Assembly (NCBI GenBank): GCA_963755985.1
Contig: CAVWLO010000005.1
Coordinates: 248,001 to 312,000 of the forward strand
DNA from: DASXMT01 sp963755985
GTDB lineage: Bacteria > Actinomycetota > Acidimicrobiia > Acidimicrobiales > RAAP-2
DNA length: 64,000 nucleotides
Direction of reading: 5' to 3'
Shown here: piece after piece, positions 9,039-16,480 of the stretch
Numbering within the stretch: the stretch's first letter is position 1
Layout of the letters: every line of letters begins with the position of its first letter
Program-made: the position numbers and the translations under genes
The notes under the pieces: model-generated
The model's database searches: none
Told to the model about the DNA's origin: nothing
What the model saw: only the letters and a program-made list of their open reading frames with translations

Positions 9039-10644
9039 GGTTCCTCCCTTGTGGCGATGTTGATCGGGACATTGGGTTGAGGGACTGGCCAAGGGGCCGG
9101 GACATCAGGGCAATCGGGATTCCGGCGCCCTCGGGCGACCGGTGGCGTTCGGAGCGCCAGGCCACCAGGGTGGCGAGGGCGCCGGTCGCCGCACCGGCCA
9201 TCATGGCGTGGCGGTCACCGATCACCGTCGTGGCCCCGCTGGCCCCGCTCGCGACTTCGGCGATGGCCAACAGCAGTGCGGCCCCGAAGGCGGCGCCCAC
9301 CTGGCGGGCCGTATTGATCACGCCACCCACCACGCCCTGGTCTCGATCGGCGACCCCGGCCACGGCCAGCACCGTGGCCCCGAAGACCGAGCCGGCCGTG
9401 CCGAACCCCACCAGTGTGACCGCAGCCAATGCCGGACTGTACGAGCCGTGGGACGGCAGGAGGGTCAAGACGAGGAACCCGATCGTGGCCGCCGAACCAG
9501 TGAGCACCAGGAGCCGCCTGACTCCGAACCGGGCGGCCAGGCGGGCGCCGAACATCCCGGCCACGAAGCCCACGACGCCTTGGGGGGCGATGGCCAGGCC
9601 GGTGGCCAGGGGCGAGTCGTGGAGGGACCCCTGCAGGTAGAGCGACAGCACCAACATCTCTCCGGCGCTCCATATGCCGATCAGAAAGGTCAGGACGCTG
9701 GCCGACCGGAGCGAGGGCACCCGCAGCAAGTCGAGCCGGAGTAGGGGATGGGGATGACGGTGCTCCACCACGACGAACCCCACGGCGAACACAACGGCGG
9801 CGACAAAGGAGAGCATGACCACGGGCGACGCCCAGCCCAGCACGGCGCCCTCGGAGACGGCGAGGACGGCTGCCGCCGTTGCCCCGGTCACCAGCCCCGC
9901 ACCGCCCAGGTCCAAGCGGGCACGGCCATCGGTGTGCCGATCGACGGTGATGAACAGGGGTGCGAGCAGGGCCACCACGAGGGCGATGGGCACGTTCACC
10001 ATGAACACCGCCCGCCAACTGGAGAACTCGACCAGTATCCCGCCGAGCACCTGGCCGGCGACGAAACCTACCGACGCCGTCGCCGCGTAGAGCCCAAGGG
10101 CCCGAGTGCGATGGCGGCCCTCGGGAAACCCGGTGGTGATGAGTGAGAGAGAGGATGGGGCTATGGCCGCGGCAGCCACACCCTGCACCGCTCGGGCTGT
10201 CACCAGCACGACCGGGTCCCGAGCCAAGCCGGCGGCCAGCGAAGCCAGGGCGAACCCGACCAGACCGGTCACGAATGTACGCCGACGACCGAACTGGTCG
10301 GCGATCCGTCCACCGGCGACCAGCAATCCTCCAAAGGCGATGGCATACGCCGTCACCACCCACTGGACGCCGCCGGGACCGAAATGGAGCTCCCGCTGCA
10401 CAGAGGGCAGCGCCACGTTCACGATGCTGAAGTCCAGGATGACCAGGAACGAGGCGGAGAGGATGAGCAGCAGGGCGACACGCCGGGGCCCCGACTCTCG
10501 GGCGGGCCCCGACTCTCGGGCGGGCGCCGGGTCTCGGGGCTTTGCCGACACAGGGACGCCGGCCGTCCGGCTGGAAGCAACCCGGGGATGATCCCGGGTC
10601 ACGGTGCTCGAGTGGGTCGACGAGACGACGGAGGACAGGCTCAC
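8866..10644 (-). CDS. MFS drug-export permease (DHA2/EmrB-QacA type)
   Basis: Proton-driven efflux pump of the 14-helix family. The hydrophobic part spans residues about 55 to 500 and includes the family signature SFLVILDFSIVNVALPSVQ, the conserved loop GGRIADQFGRRRTF, and the antiporter motif region VGFVAGQVLGGIL. The start is GTG at 10644 with GAGGG five to six bases before it. The N-terminal tail contains a duplicated ARESGP hexapeptide. The frame continues about 77 residues past the last helix (WRSERH), running through the start of the aldo/keto reductase; that tail looks non-native, so the original stop was probably lost to an indel near 9100. It is divergent from a TetR-family gene and almost certainly repressed by it. 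Confidence 0.85.
   Translation of the reverse strand: MSLSSVVSSTHSSTVTRDHPRVASSRTAGVPVSAKPRDPAPARESGPARESGPRRVALLLILSASFLVILDFSIVNVALPSVQRELHFGPGGVQWVVTAYAIAFGGLLVAGGRIADQFGRRRTFVTGLVGFALASLAAGLARDPVVLVTARAVQGVAAAAIAPSSLSLITTGFPEGRHRTRALGLYAATASVGFVAGQVLGGILVEFSSWRAVFMVNVPIALVVALLAPLFITVDRHTDGRARLDLGGAGLVTGATAAAVLAVSEGAVLGWASPVVMLSFVAAVVFAVGFVVVEHRHPHPLLRLDLLRVPSLRSASVLTFLIGIWSAGEMLVLSLYLQGSLHDSPLATGLAIAPQGVVGFVAGMFGARLAARFGVRRLLVLTGSAATIGFLVLTLLPSHGSYSPALAAVTLVGFGTAGSVFGATVLAVAGVADRDQGVVGGVINTARQVGAAFGAALLLAIAEVASGASGATTVIGDRHAMMAGAATGALATLVAWRSERHRSPEGAGIPIALMSRPLGQSLNPMSRSTSPQGRNHATGSDARDSHATDHARPHRAPRLPHRLWHMAARRGLGPHRRGGSDRSHPASSRSGV
10489..10524 (-). repeat. 18-bp perfect tandem duplication inside the MFS gene
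   Basis: Two adjoining identical 18-base units, 10489-10506 and 10507-10524, followed by a third, imperfect partial copy. In frame they encode ARESGP twice in the disordered N-terminal tail of the exporter, so the reading frame is preserved. Confidence 0.85.
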
Positions 10645-10664
10645 GGTTCCCTCTTTACAGAACG

Positions 10665-10677
10665 ATACGTTTCGTAT
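10665..10677. promoter_or_regulatory. Probable TetR-family operator
   Basis: ATACG (10665-10669), TTT, CGTAT (10673-10677) is a perfect inverted repeat in the gap between the divergent exporter and TetR genes. It lies immediately downstream of the exporter -10 box, where a bound repressor would block transcription start. Confidence 0.65.
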
Positions 10678-10678
10678 T

Positions 10679-10707
10679 AGATAACGCTATGATCAACGCG
10701 GTGTCAA
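10679..10707 (-). promoter_or_regulatory. Promoter of the MFS exporter
   Basis: On the minus strand TTGACA (10707-10702) is a perfect -35 box, then exactly 17 bases, then TTATCT (10684-10679) as a -10 box. The predicted transcription start falls within or just after the inverted repeat at 10665-10677, about 25-35 bases before the exporter GTG. Confidence 0.7.
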
Positions 10708-10726
10708 CCCCCCTATTCCTGGTTCC

Positions 10727-11320
10727 GTGACGCGGGGCCGGCCGCGCAGCGAGCAGGTCGACCGGGCCATCCTGCGAGCGGCGGCTGACCTGCTGGCCGA
10801 GCGGGGGCTGACCGACATGACGATCGAGGAGGTAGCGGCCCGGGCCGGCGTGGGCAAGACGTCGATCTACCGCCGGTGGCCGACGAAGGGAACGCTGGCC
10901 CTGGACGCCTTCCTGGTGGACTTCCTTTCGGCCCAGCCGCTCCCCGACACAGGGGAGCTGGAGAGCGATCTGGTGGCCGCGCTGCGGGCGTGGGTCAGGA
11001 CGGCTCGCGACACGGCAACCGGTCGCGCCCTGGTGGCCCTGGTGGCCGAGGCACAGCACGACGCCGACCTGGCCGTCGCGTGGCGTGACCGGGTGGTGCG
11101 ACCGATCCGAGCGCAGCACCGGCACATCATCGAACACGCCATCGGCCGGGGCGAGATACCGGCGGACTCCGACCCGGAGGTCCTCATGGACATGCTCTAC
11201 GGGCCCGCCTACCACCGGCTGCTGCAGGGTCACCTCCCCCTGTCCGACCCCTTCGTCAAGCGGGTGGCGGCGATCGTGGCTGCAGGGGCAAGAGCCGGAG
11301 CCGCCGCTCCGGCCTCATGA
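10727..11320 (+). CDS. TetR/AcrR-family transcriptional repressor
   Basis: 197-residue TetR-family regulator. The N-terminal DNA-binding domain is clear: RAILRAAADLLAERGLTDMT, EEVAARAGVGKTSIYRRWPT (helix-turn-helix about residues 30-55) and KGTLALDAF. The C-terminal ligand/dimer domain matches the TetR_C_11-like group (ALVAEAQHDADLAVAWRDRV, LYGPAYHRLL). The GTG start lies 82 bases from the divergent MFS start, and the palindrome at 10665-10677 lies between them, so autoregulation plus control of the exporter is the natural model. The inducer is unknown. Confidence 0.92.
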   Translation: MTRGRPRSEQVDRAILRAAADLLAERGLTDMTIEEVAARAGVGKTSIYRRWPTKGTLALDAFLVDFLSAQPLPDTGELESDLVAALRAWVRTARDTATGRALVALVAEAQHDADLAVAWRDRVVRPIRAQHRHIIEHAIGRGEIPADSDPEVLMDMLYGPAYHRLLQGHLPLSDPFVKRVAAIVAAGARAGAAAPAS

Positions 11321-11503
11321 CCGGTCGTTGACCCGTATGATCGTCACGTTTGACCGCTGGGTTGCTTCGTGGCCGGCGTGGCCTGGCCAGGTCGTTCGAA
11401 CGCCCGCCGCATGACCGCCGGATCCACGTCGCATGCCACCGGTCCGGGGACCGCGGCGATCGACCGGACGGACGCACCCAACCCCAACCGGTGGAGGAAA
11501 CTG

Positions 11504-12172
11504 ATGCGGCTCCTGGTGGCCGAGGACGACGGTCCCCTTCGGTCCGTGCTCGAGCGCGGCCTGCGCGAGAACGGGTACGTCGTGGACGCCGTGGCTGACG
11601 GGGAACGGGCCCTTGCCCATCTCAGGGCCTATGAATACGATGTCGCCGTCCTCGACTGGAGGATGCCCCAGCTGAGTGGGATCGAGGTCGTCGATCGGGC
11701 CCGTCAGCGGGGTGACCGCACACCCATCTTGATGCTCACCGCCCGGGACGCGACCGAGGACCGTGTAGCCGGGCTCAACACTGGTGCCGATGACTACCTG
11801 GTGAAACCGTTCGCGTTCTCCGAGCTGCTCGCCCGGATCCAGGCGCTGCAGCGACGTCCGGCCTTCACCCTGGCCCCGGTACTGGCCTGTGGTGACCTGA
11901 CCCTCGACACGGTGACCCGCGAGGTCACTTCGGGGGGCGAGTCCGTCGTCCTCACCGCGACCGAGCTTGGGTTGCTCGAGCTGTTGCTTCGTCGATCCCC
12001 GGCGGTGGTGACACGCCAGACCATCGCCGTCCAGGTTTGGGACGACGAGGCCGAGGCGGTCGGCTCCAACACCATCGACGTCCACGTGGCCCGGCTGCGA
12101 GCCAAGCTGGCCGGGGACGGGGCCCGCATCGAAACGGTGCGGGGCATCGGCTACCGAGTGGTAGTGGCGTGA
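11504..12172 (+). CDS. OmpR/PhoB-family response regulator without adjacent kinase
   Basis: Two-domain response regulator of 222 residues. The receiver domain (1-118) has the acidic pair E7/D8/D9, phosphoacceptor D51 in VAVLDWRMPQ, and the Lys of DDYLVKPF. The winged-helix domain (about 130-222) ends in SNTIDVHVARLRAKL and IETVRGIGYRVV. The ATG at 11504 follows GGAGGAAACTG, a clear ribosome site; the open frame reaches further upstream but lacks one. The expected histidine kinase is missing: a GTG at 12169 overlaps the stop as GTGA, in the position where a coupled kinase would start, but that frame closes after 44 codons. Candidate half-sites lie at 12271-12308. Confidence 0.9.
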   Translation: MRLLVAEDDGPLRSVLERGLRENGYVVDAVADGERALAHLRAYEYDVAVLDWRMPQLSGIEVVDRARQRGDRTPILMLTARDATEDRVAGLNTGADDYLVKPFAFSELLARIQALQRRPAFTLAPVLACGDLTLDTVTREVTSGGESVVLTATELGLLELLLRRSPAVVTRQTIAVQVWDDEAEAVGSNTIDVHVARLRAKLAGDGARIETVRGIGYRVVVA

Positions 12173-12270
12173 CCGCCAGCCCAGCGCACCGGCGCCCTGG
12201 GCTCACCGGCTTCTGGTCGAGCCCGAATTGCAAGGCCGGTCCGGCTCGCGGACAGCGACCGGCTCCCGCT

Positions 12271-12308
12271 TTCTTAAGTAATTCTCACGTGCGCGTCATC
12301 TGATTCTC
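12271..12308 (+). promoter_or_regulatory. Helically phased TTCT repeats, possible response-regulator binding site
   Basis: TTCT occurs at 12271, 12282 and 12304, that is at 11- and 22-base spacing. ATTCTC is repeated exactly at 12281-12286 and 12303-12308. OmpR-family regulators bind direct repeats at one-turn spacing. The block lies between the response regulator and the small membrane protein, 26 bases before the latter's ATG. Confidence 0.35.
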
Positions 12309-12333
12309 GAGTGTCGTTCGTACCCTGGACGGC

Positions 12334-12684
12334 ATGTCTTACACCAGTTCTGACCGCGAACCGATCGGGGCACCGGGACCGACCGGGCGCCGGGATGCCG
12401 GGCTGCGCCGGGCCCGCAGCATGACCAAGCGGATCGCCGCAGCCACCGTCGCCGCGGTCGGCCTTCTGGGCTTCTACGTGGGCAGGTCCCTGCCCGGCCA
12501 CACCGCCACGTCGGCCAGCAACAGCACGGCTGGATCGACCCCGGCCACCAACGGGTCGCAAGGATCAGCCTCCTCGGCGACCCCCTCGTCCTCGACCGGG
12601 TCGACCCAGAACACCCAGCCGGCCCAGGTGGCGCCTCCGGTCCAGACCCAACTCCCGGCCCACGTGTCGACCGGAGCGAGCTGA
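12334..12684 (+). CDS. Small Ser/Thr-rich single-pass membrane or exported protein
   Basis: 116-residue protein of unknown function. Residues 1-30 are polar and Arg-rich. One hydrophobic segment follows (RIAAATVAAVGLLGFYVGRS, about 32-51). The rest is a low-complexity Ser/Thr/Gln/Pro tail (TSASNSTAGSTPATNGSQGS and onward) that would face outside. The ATG at 12334 or an internal ATG (MTKRIAAAT, residue 30) could be used; neither has a strong ribosome site. It follows the response regulator by 160 bases and is its likeliest neighbour target. No enzymatic motif is visible. Confidence 0.55.
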   Translation: MSYTSSDREPIGAPGPTGRRDAGLRRARSMTKRIAAATVAAVGLLGFYVGRSLPGHTATSASNSTAGSTPATNGSQGSASSATPSSSTGSTQNTQPAQVAPPVQTQLPAHVSTGAS

Positions 12685-12711
12685 CCCGCGTGTCGACCGG
12701 AGGGAGCTGAC
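12663..12711 (+). repeat. 23-bp direct repeat spanning the stop codon of the small membrane protein
   Basis: Copies at 12663-12685 and 12689-12711 differ at one base (a C/G change in GGAGCGAG versus GGAGGGAG). The first copy contains the last codons and the TGA (12682-12684); the second repeats the same coding end and its TGA in the 3-prime region. Confidence 0.85.
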
Positions 12712-13057
12712 ACGGCGGGGGCCCTCCCGACGATGCTGATTCTCGTCGTTCCGATCGCCCACTTTGTGCGTGCCCACTCGCAGTGACTAAACGAAGGAGG
12801 GCGTCCGGCCCCTCGGAAGGCCGACCACGCCTTCCGATTTTGCCCGTGTCCCGGCGAATTGGTCGAAGGTGGCATCGACGACTCGATTCATTTCGCCGGG
12901 ACGTGGGCGATCCGAACATGACAAGTAGGCTCCGGGCGCCCAGGAATCCAGTCGTCGCTCGTCGTAGGTTCTCACGCACAGTGGCACATGGCCGGGAGTG
13001 GGCCCATGTCCAGGCTGGGGCGCGCCGCGGGCGAAGTCAGTCAGGGAGCGAAGTCAG
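12685..13057. other. Intergenic region, 373 bases, no supported gene
   Basis: Lies between convergent genes. It holds the second copy of one direct repeat (12689-12711) and most of another (13031-13062). A 110-codon plus-strand frame from GTG 12783 is open but is Arg-rich with no ribosome site and no recognisable fold; I do not call it. Confidence 0.6.
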
Positions 13058-13062
13058 TCAGG
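13031..13062. repeat. 15-bp direct repeat over the stop codon of the four-helix membrane protein
   Basis: Identical 15-base copies GCGAAGTCAGTCAGG at 13031-13045 and 13048-13062 (period 17). The right copy covers the minus-strand stop (13058-13060); the left copy lies just beyond it. Confidence 0.85.
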
Positions 13063-13570
13063 CCCGGGCCCTGCGGTGTCGCCGCACCGGGGCGAGATGG
13101 ACCAGGCAGTTGTAGGTGATCACGGCGATGGCCAGGTGCATGACCACGAGGACCGCCACCGCCTTTGGCGGTGAACCCCGAAAGAGCAGCCAGGCATCGG
13201 GCAGGAGGAGCACCGCCGTCACCAGGATGGCCAGCCGGAAGAACAGCCAGCGGGGGGCGGAGCTGATCCGGGTCACGATCGGCCAGGCCACACAGGCGAT
13301 CACCACGCCGATGATGGTGAGCTTGGCGTAGTCCGAGAATTGGAAGTGGACGTAGCCCTTGGTGGAGGGGAAGAGGGCCGTACCCATCGCCACCAGGGCA
13401 GCATCGGCGGCAAGCGACGCCGCGAGCGAGGCGATCGTCGCCACCATGACCATGGCGGCCCGGGGCTGCCGATGGTCGGGAGCCAGGTCGACGCGGGCCC
13501 AGGACAGGACCGGATCGAGCGGGGTCCCCTGGAGGGCCCCGGTCCGCGCTTTATCGAGTTTCGAGTCCAT
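13058..13570 (-). CDS. Small integral membrane protein with four predicted helices
   Basis: 170 residues with four hydrophobic segments at about 39-66 (MVMVATIASLAASLAADAAL), 82-104 (AKLTIIGVVIACVAWPIVTR), 109-130 (WLFFRLAILVTAVLLLPDAW) and 135-158 (KAVAVLVVMHLAIAVITYNC). The N-terminus and the Arg/His-rich C-terminus look cytoplasmic. The topology resembles DUF6069-type actinobacterial membrane proteins, but I cannot confirm the family. The ATG at 13570 has no strong ribosome site. It lies downstream of alanine dehydrogenase on the opposite side of a 50-base gap, with no functional link visible. Confidence 0.65.
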   Translation of the reverse strand: MDSKLDKARTGALQGTPLDPVLSWARVDLAPDHRQPRAAMVMVATIASLAASLAADAALVAMGTALFPSTKGYVHFQFSDYAKLTIIGVVIACVAWPIVTRISSAPRWLFFRLAILVTAVLLLPDAWLLFRGSPPKAVAVLVVMHLAIAVITYNCLVHLAPVRRHRRARA

Positions 13571-13621
13571 TGCCCGATGATAGGGGTCGATCCTGACGAA
13601 AAGATGAAGACCTGGGGCGGT

Positions 13622-14737
13622 TCAGGCCAGAGCAGTGACCAGCGGCACGGAGGGAAGACCGTGGGCTTCGGCCACCGGTGGATAGACCACCGAACCGTCG
13701 ACCGTGTTGACGCCCAGGCCCAGCGCCGGATCAGCAGCACACGCCGCCCGCCAGCCCCTCTCGGCAATTTCGCTGACGTAGGGCAGCGTGGCGTTGGCCA
13801 GGGCGTGGGTGGACGTGTGCGGGACGGCCCCGGGCATGTTGGCCACACAGTAGAAGAGGGAGCCGTTGACCTCGAAGGTGGGATCGGTGTGCGTCGTCGG
13901 ACGGGTGGCCTCGAAGCACCCCCCCTGATCGACGGAGATGTCGACCAGCACCGAACCAGGCCTCATGCGAGCCACCAGCTGGTTGGAGACCAGCGTCGGG
14001 GCCTTGGCCCCGACGACCAGCACCGCGCCGATGACGATGTCAGCGTCCACGCACGTCTCTTCGATGGCGTGGGTGCTGGACGCCACTGTTTCGAGCGCCC
14101 CGCGGAAGTGGTGGTCCACCTGCCGGAGGCGCTCGAGATTGCGGTCCAGGACGTAGACATCGGAGTGCATTCCCACGGCCAAGGTGGCCGCGGCCATCCC
14201 GGCGACTCCGGCACCCAGAATGACCACTTTGGCGCACCGCACACCGGGAACCCCGCAGACGAGCACTCCTCGGCCGCCGGCCGGGCTCATCAGATGGTGT
14301 GCCCCCATGAGCGGGGCCATGCGACCGGCTACCTCGCTCATGGGCGTGAGGAGGGGGAGCGAGCCGTCCGGCAGCTGCACGGTCTCGTAGGCGATGGCCG
14401 TCGTGCCCGCCGCCAGCAGGGCGTCGGTGCACTGGCGAGAGGCGGCCAGGTGGAGGTAGGTGAACAGGACGAGGTCCCGACGGAGGCGGTGGAACTCCTC
14501 GGGCAGGGGCTCTTTGACCTTGCAGATCAGGTCCGATCGGGACCAGACGTCGTCAGCGGAGTCGAGAATGGTGGCTCCCACCGCGGCGAACTCCCCATCG
14601 GGAATCGACGACCCCAGCCCGGCGCCCTTCTCGATGAAGACAGTGTGGCCCTCCGATAGGAGCTCCCGAGCGCCGGCGGGGGTCATGGCCACCCGGTACT
14701 CGCTGTCCTTCACCTCGTTGGGGATGCCGACGTTCAT
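13622..14737 (-). CDS. ald: Alanine dehydrogenase
   Basis: NAD-dependent L-alanine dehydrogenase, interconverting alanine and pyruvate plus ammonia. At 371 residues it has the length of the M. tuberculosis enzyme. Visible signatures: the N-terminal MNVGIPNEVKDSEYRVAMTP with substrate Arg15, catalytic Lys75 in CKVKEPLPEE, His96 in TYLHLA, the Rossmann loop VVILGAGVAGMAAA, and the Asp of VLVDISVDQGGC (about residue 269). It lies 70 bases downstream of the APC permease on the same strand, after a hairpin. In the amine-catabolism context it could recycle alanine formed by a pyruvate-dependent class III aminotransferase. Confidence 0.95.
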   Translation of the reverse strand: MNVGIPNEVKDSEYRVAMTPAGARELLSEGHTVFIEKGAGLGSSIPDGEFAAVGATILDSADDVWSRSDLICKVKEPLPEEFHRLRRDLVLFTYLHLAASRQCTDALLAAGTTAIAYETVQLPDGSLPLLTPMSEVAGRMAPLMGAHHLMSPAGGRGVLVCGVPGVRCAKVVILGAGVAGMAAATLAVGMHSDVYVLDRNLERLRQVDHHFRGALETVASSTHAIEETCVDADIVIGAVLVVGAKAPTLVSNQLVARMRPGSVLVDISVDQGGCFEATRPTTHTDPTFEVNGSLFYCVANMPGAVPHTSTHALANATLPYVSEIAERGWRAACAADPALGLGVNTVDGSVVYPPVAEAHGLPSVPLVTALA

Positions 14738-14774
14738 CGGGCCGCGTCCTTTCCGGAAGCTCGTGGAGTTGCCG

Positions 14775-14800
14775 CTGTCCTGGGTGGACCCCCGGGACAG
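14775..14800 (-). terminator. Hairpin between APC permease and alanine dehydrogenase genes
   Basis: CTGTCC and GGACAG form the base of a ten-pair stem (14775-14784 with 14791-14800, one G-T wobble) with a six-base loop. It follows the permease stop by a few bases. Without a T-run it may be a weak or processing hairpin setting relative expression of ald. Confidence 0.4.
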
Positions 14801-14807
14801 GAGCCGG

Positions 14808-16430
14808 CTAGGTCGGGACGACCTCCTCGTCCGGGTCGACCCCGAACATCCCTACTGGCGTGCCGATGCTCTCGGGGACGAGCGTCGGCGTCGACTTGTT
14901 GAGCACGTCGCCGCGGAAGTACGGCGGCCGGATGCCCGAGTAGACGAGCATCAGGACCACGCCGAGGACGAGGGCCCCGAGATCGATCAGGAACACGCCC
15001 CCGATATGCCAATGGGGTGGGAAGGGGAGTGTCCACGAGGTGTAGGTGTTCGCCGGGCTCCAGTAGTGGTAGAAGCTGAAGGCCATGGCCCCGTACAGCA
15101 TGACGCCGCCGGCCGTGGGCAAGATGCCCCGCAGCCAGAGGTTGCGCCCACTGTCTCGGAGCGTGGTGCGGTAGTACCAGGCGCAGGCGAAGCCGGTCAG
15201 GCCGTAGTAGAAGGCGATCATGACCCCCAGGGCAGAGACCGAGTCGGCGATGATCGTGCCGGCCGAGATGTTGTTCATGATCACGTAGAGGATGATGGAC
15301 AGTCCCCCCATGGCGATGGTCGACACCGCCGGCGTGAGGTGCTTCCGGCTGATCGTTCCGAATTTCGACGGGATGGCCCGGTACACGGCCATGGACAGCG
15401 TGGTGCGAGCGGTGGGGAGGATGGTCGTCTGGGTGGAGGCGGCCGCCGAGCTCAGCACCATCAGCAACAGCAGGTGGGCGAGGACGTTCCCGAGGCCCGA
15501 CGTGCCGAAGACAGCAGTGCCCAGTCCGGACAGCACATCATTCTGATTGGCGGGGTTGCCGAGCCCCACCCCTTTGCTGCCGAGCCCGGCGAACGACTGA
15601 GTCGACACCACGACCAAGAGGTAGGTCACCAGCAGGACCACGGTCGAAAGGACGGCCGCCCGGCCGGGCACGGTTTCTGGGTCAGCCGTCTCCTCGTTGA
15701 TGGAGACGGTGGTGTCCCAACCCCAATAGATGAACAGCATCAAGGTGACGCCGTTGACGAAGGCCGACGGGCTCGAGATGGCGAACGGATTGAACCACGA
15801 CCACGACGGGGTCAGATGGCCGACCGGCGCGCTTCCGTTCCCCACCTTCACCAACGCCACGATGGACAGTACGGCCAGCATGGTCAGCTCGATGCCCAGG
15901 AGGGCCTTCTGGAAGTTGGCCGAGATCTCGATGCCCATGTAGCAGACGTAGGTCATGAGCATTATCCAGATGATCCCCACCAGCAGTACCCACCCGCTCG
16001 ACGCATTGTGGCCGATCGACGGGGTGTTGAAGAGCAAGAAGACGTACTGTCCGGCCACTTGGGCCAGGCTGGCCATGACGAGCACGTCGGCGGCCACGAT
16101 GGCCCAGCCCCCCATCCACCCGGTCCTCGGCCCGAACGCCCGAGCACCCCAGGTGAACGTGGTGCCGCAGTCGGGGTCGGCCCTGTTCAGCTCCTTGTAG
16201 GCGAAGGAGATCAACAGCATGGGGACGAAGGCCAGGATGGTGACGATGGGAGCCTGGGGGCCGATGGCCACCACGACGAAGCCCAGGGTGGCGGCCAGGC
16301 TGTAGGCGGGGGCGGTCGAGGCGACGCCGATGACCGTGCTCGAGATGAGTCCGAGCGCACCGGACTTCAATCCCTTGTCCACCCGACGCTCGGGTTCCAT
16401 CGCTCTTGGAACTACAAGTTCTGTGGCCAT
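14808..16430 (-). CDS. APC-family amino acid/polyamine permease
   Basis: 540-residue amino acid-polyamine-organocation transporter with about twelve to fourteen helices. Family features: LISSTVIGVASTAPAYSLAA (unwound first helix), the loop ELNRADPDCGTTFTWGARAF, GWAIVAADVLVMASL, and the signature NEETADPETVPGRAA after helix 7. The ATG at 16430 follows AAGGGGA by about ten bases. An AT-rich tract TTAAATTAA (16445-16453) just upstream may be its own promoter. The frame stays open far upstream through the aldehyde dehydrogenase gene in another frame; that is not coding. Flanked by ald and aldehyde dehydrogenase, it probably imports the amine or amino acid degraded by this cluster. Confidence 0.92.
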   Translation of the reverse strand: MATELVVPRAMEPERRVDKGLKSGALGLISSTVIGVASTAPAYSLAATLGFVVVAIGPQAPIVTILAFVPMLLISFAYKELNRADPDCGTTFTWGARAFGPRTGWMGGWAIVAADVLVMASLAQVAGQYVFLLFNTPSIGHNASSGWVLLVGIIWIMLMTYVCYMGIEISANFQKALLGIELTMLAVLSIVALVKVGNGSAPVGHLTPSWSWFNPFAISSPSAFVNGVTLMLFIYWGWDTTVSINEETADPETVPGRAAVLSTVVLLVTYLLVVVSTQSFAGLGSKGVGLGNPANQNDVLSGLGTAVFGTSGLGNVLAHLLLLMVLSSAAASTQTTILPTARTTLSMAVYRAIPSKFGTISRKHLTPAVSTIAMGGLSIILYVIMNNISAGTIIADSVSALGVMIAFYYGLTGFACAWYYRTTLRDSGRNLWLRGILPTAGGVMLYGAMAFSFYHYWSPANTYTSWTLPFPPHWHIGGVFLIDLGALVLGVVLMLVYSGIRPPYFRGDVLNKSTPTLVPESIGTPVGMFGVDPDEEVVPT

Positions 16431-16480
16431 CGCCGCCGCTCCCCTTAAATTAATCGCCCGGTGTGCCCGACCGGAGCAGA

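Noticed and set aside
12783..13115. A 110-codon plus-strand ORF in the gap between the small membrane protein and the four-helix protein
   Set aside because: GTG start without ribosome site, Arg-rich, overlaps the end of the convergent gene and contains the 15-bp repeat.
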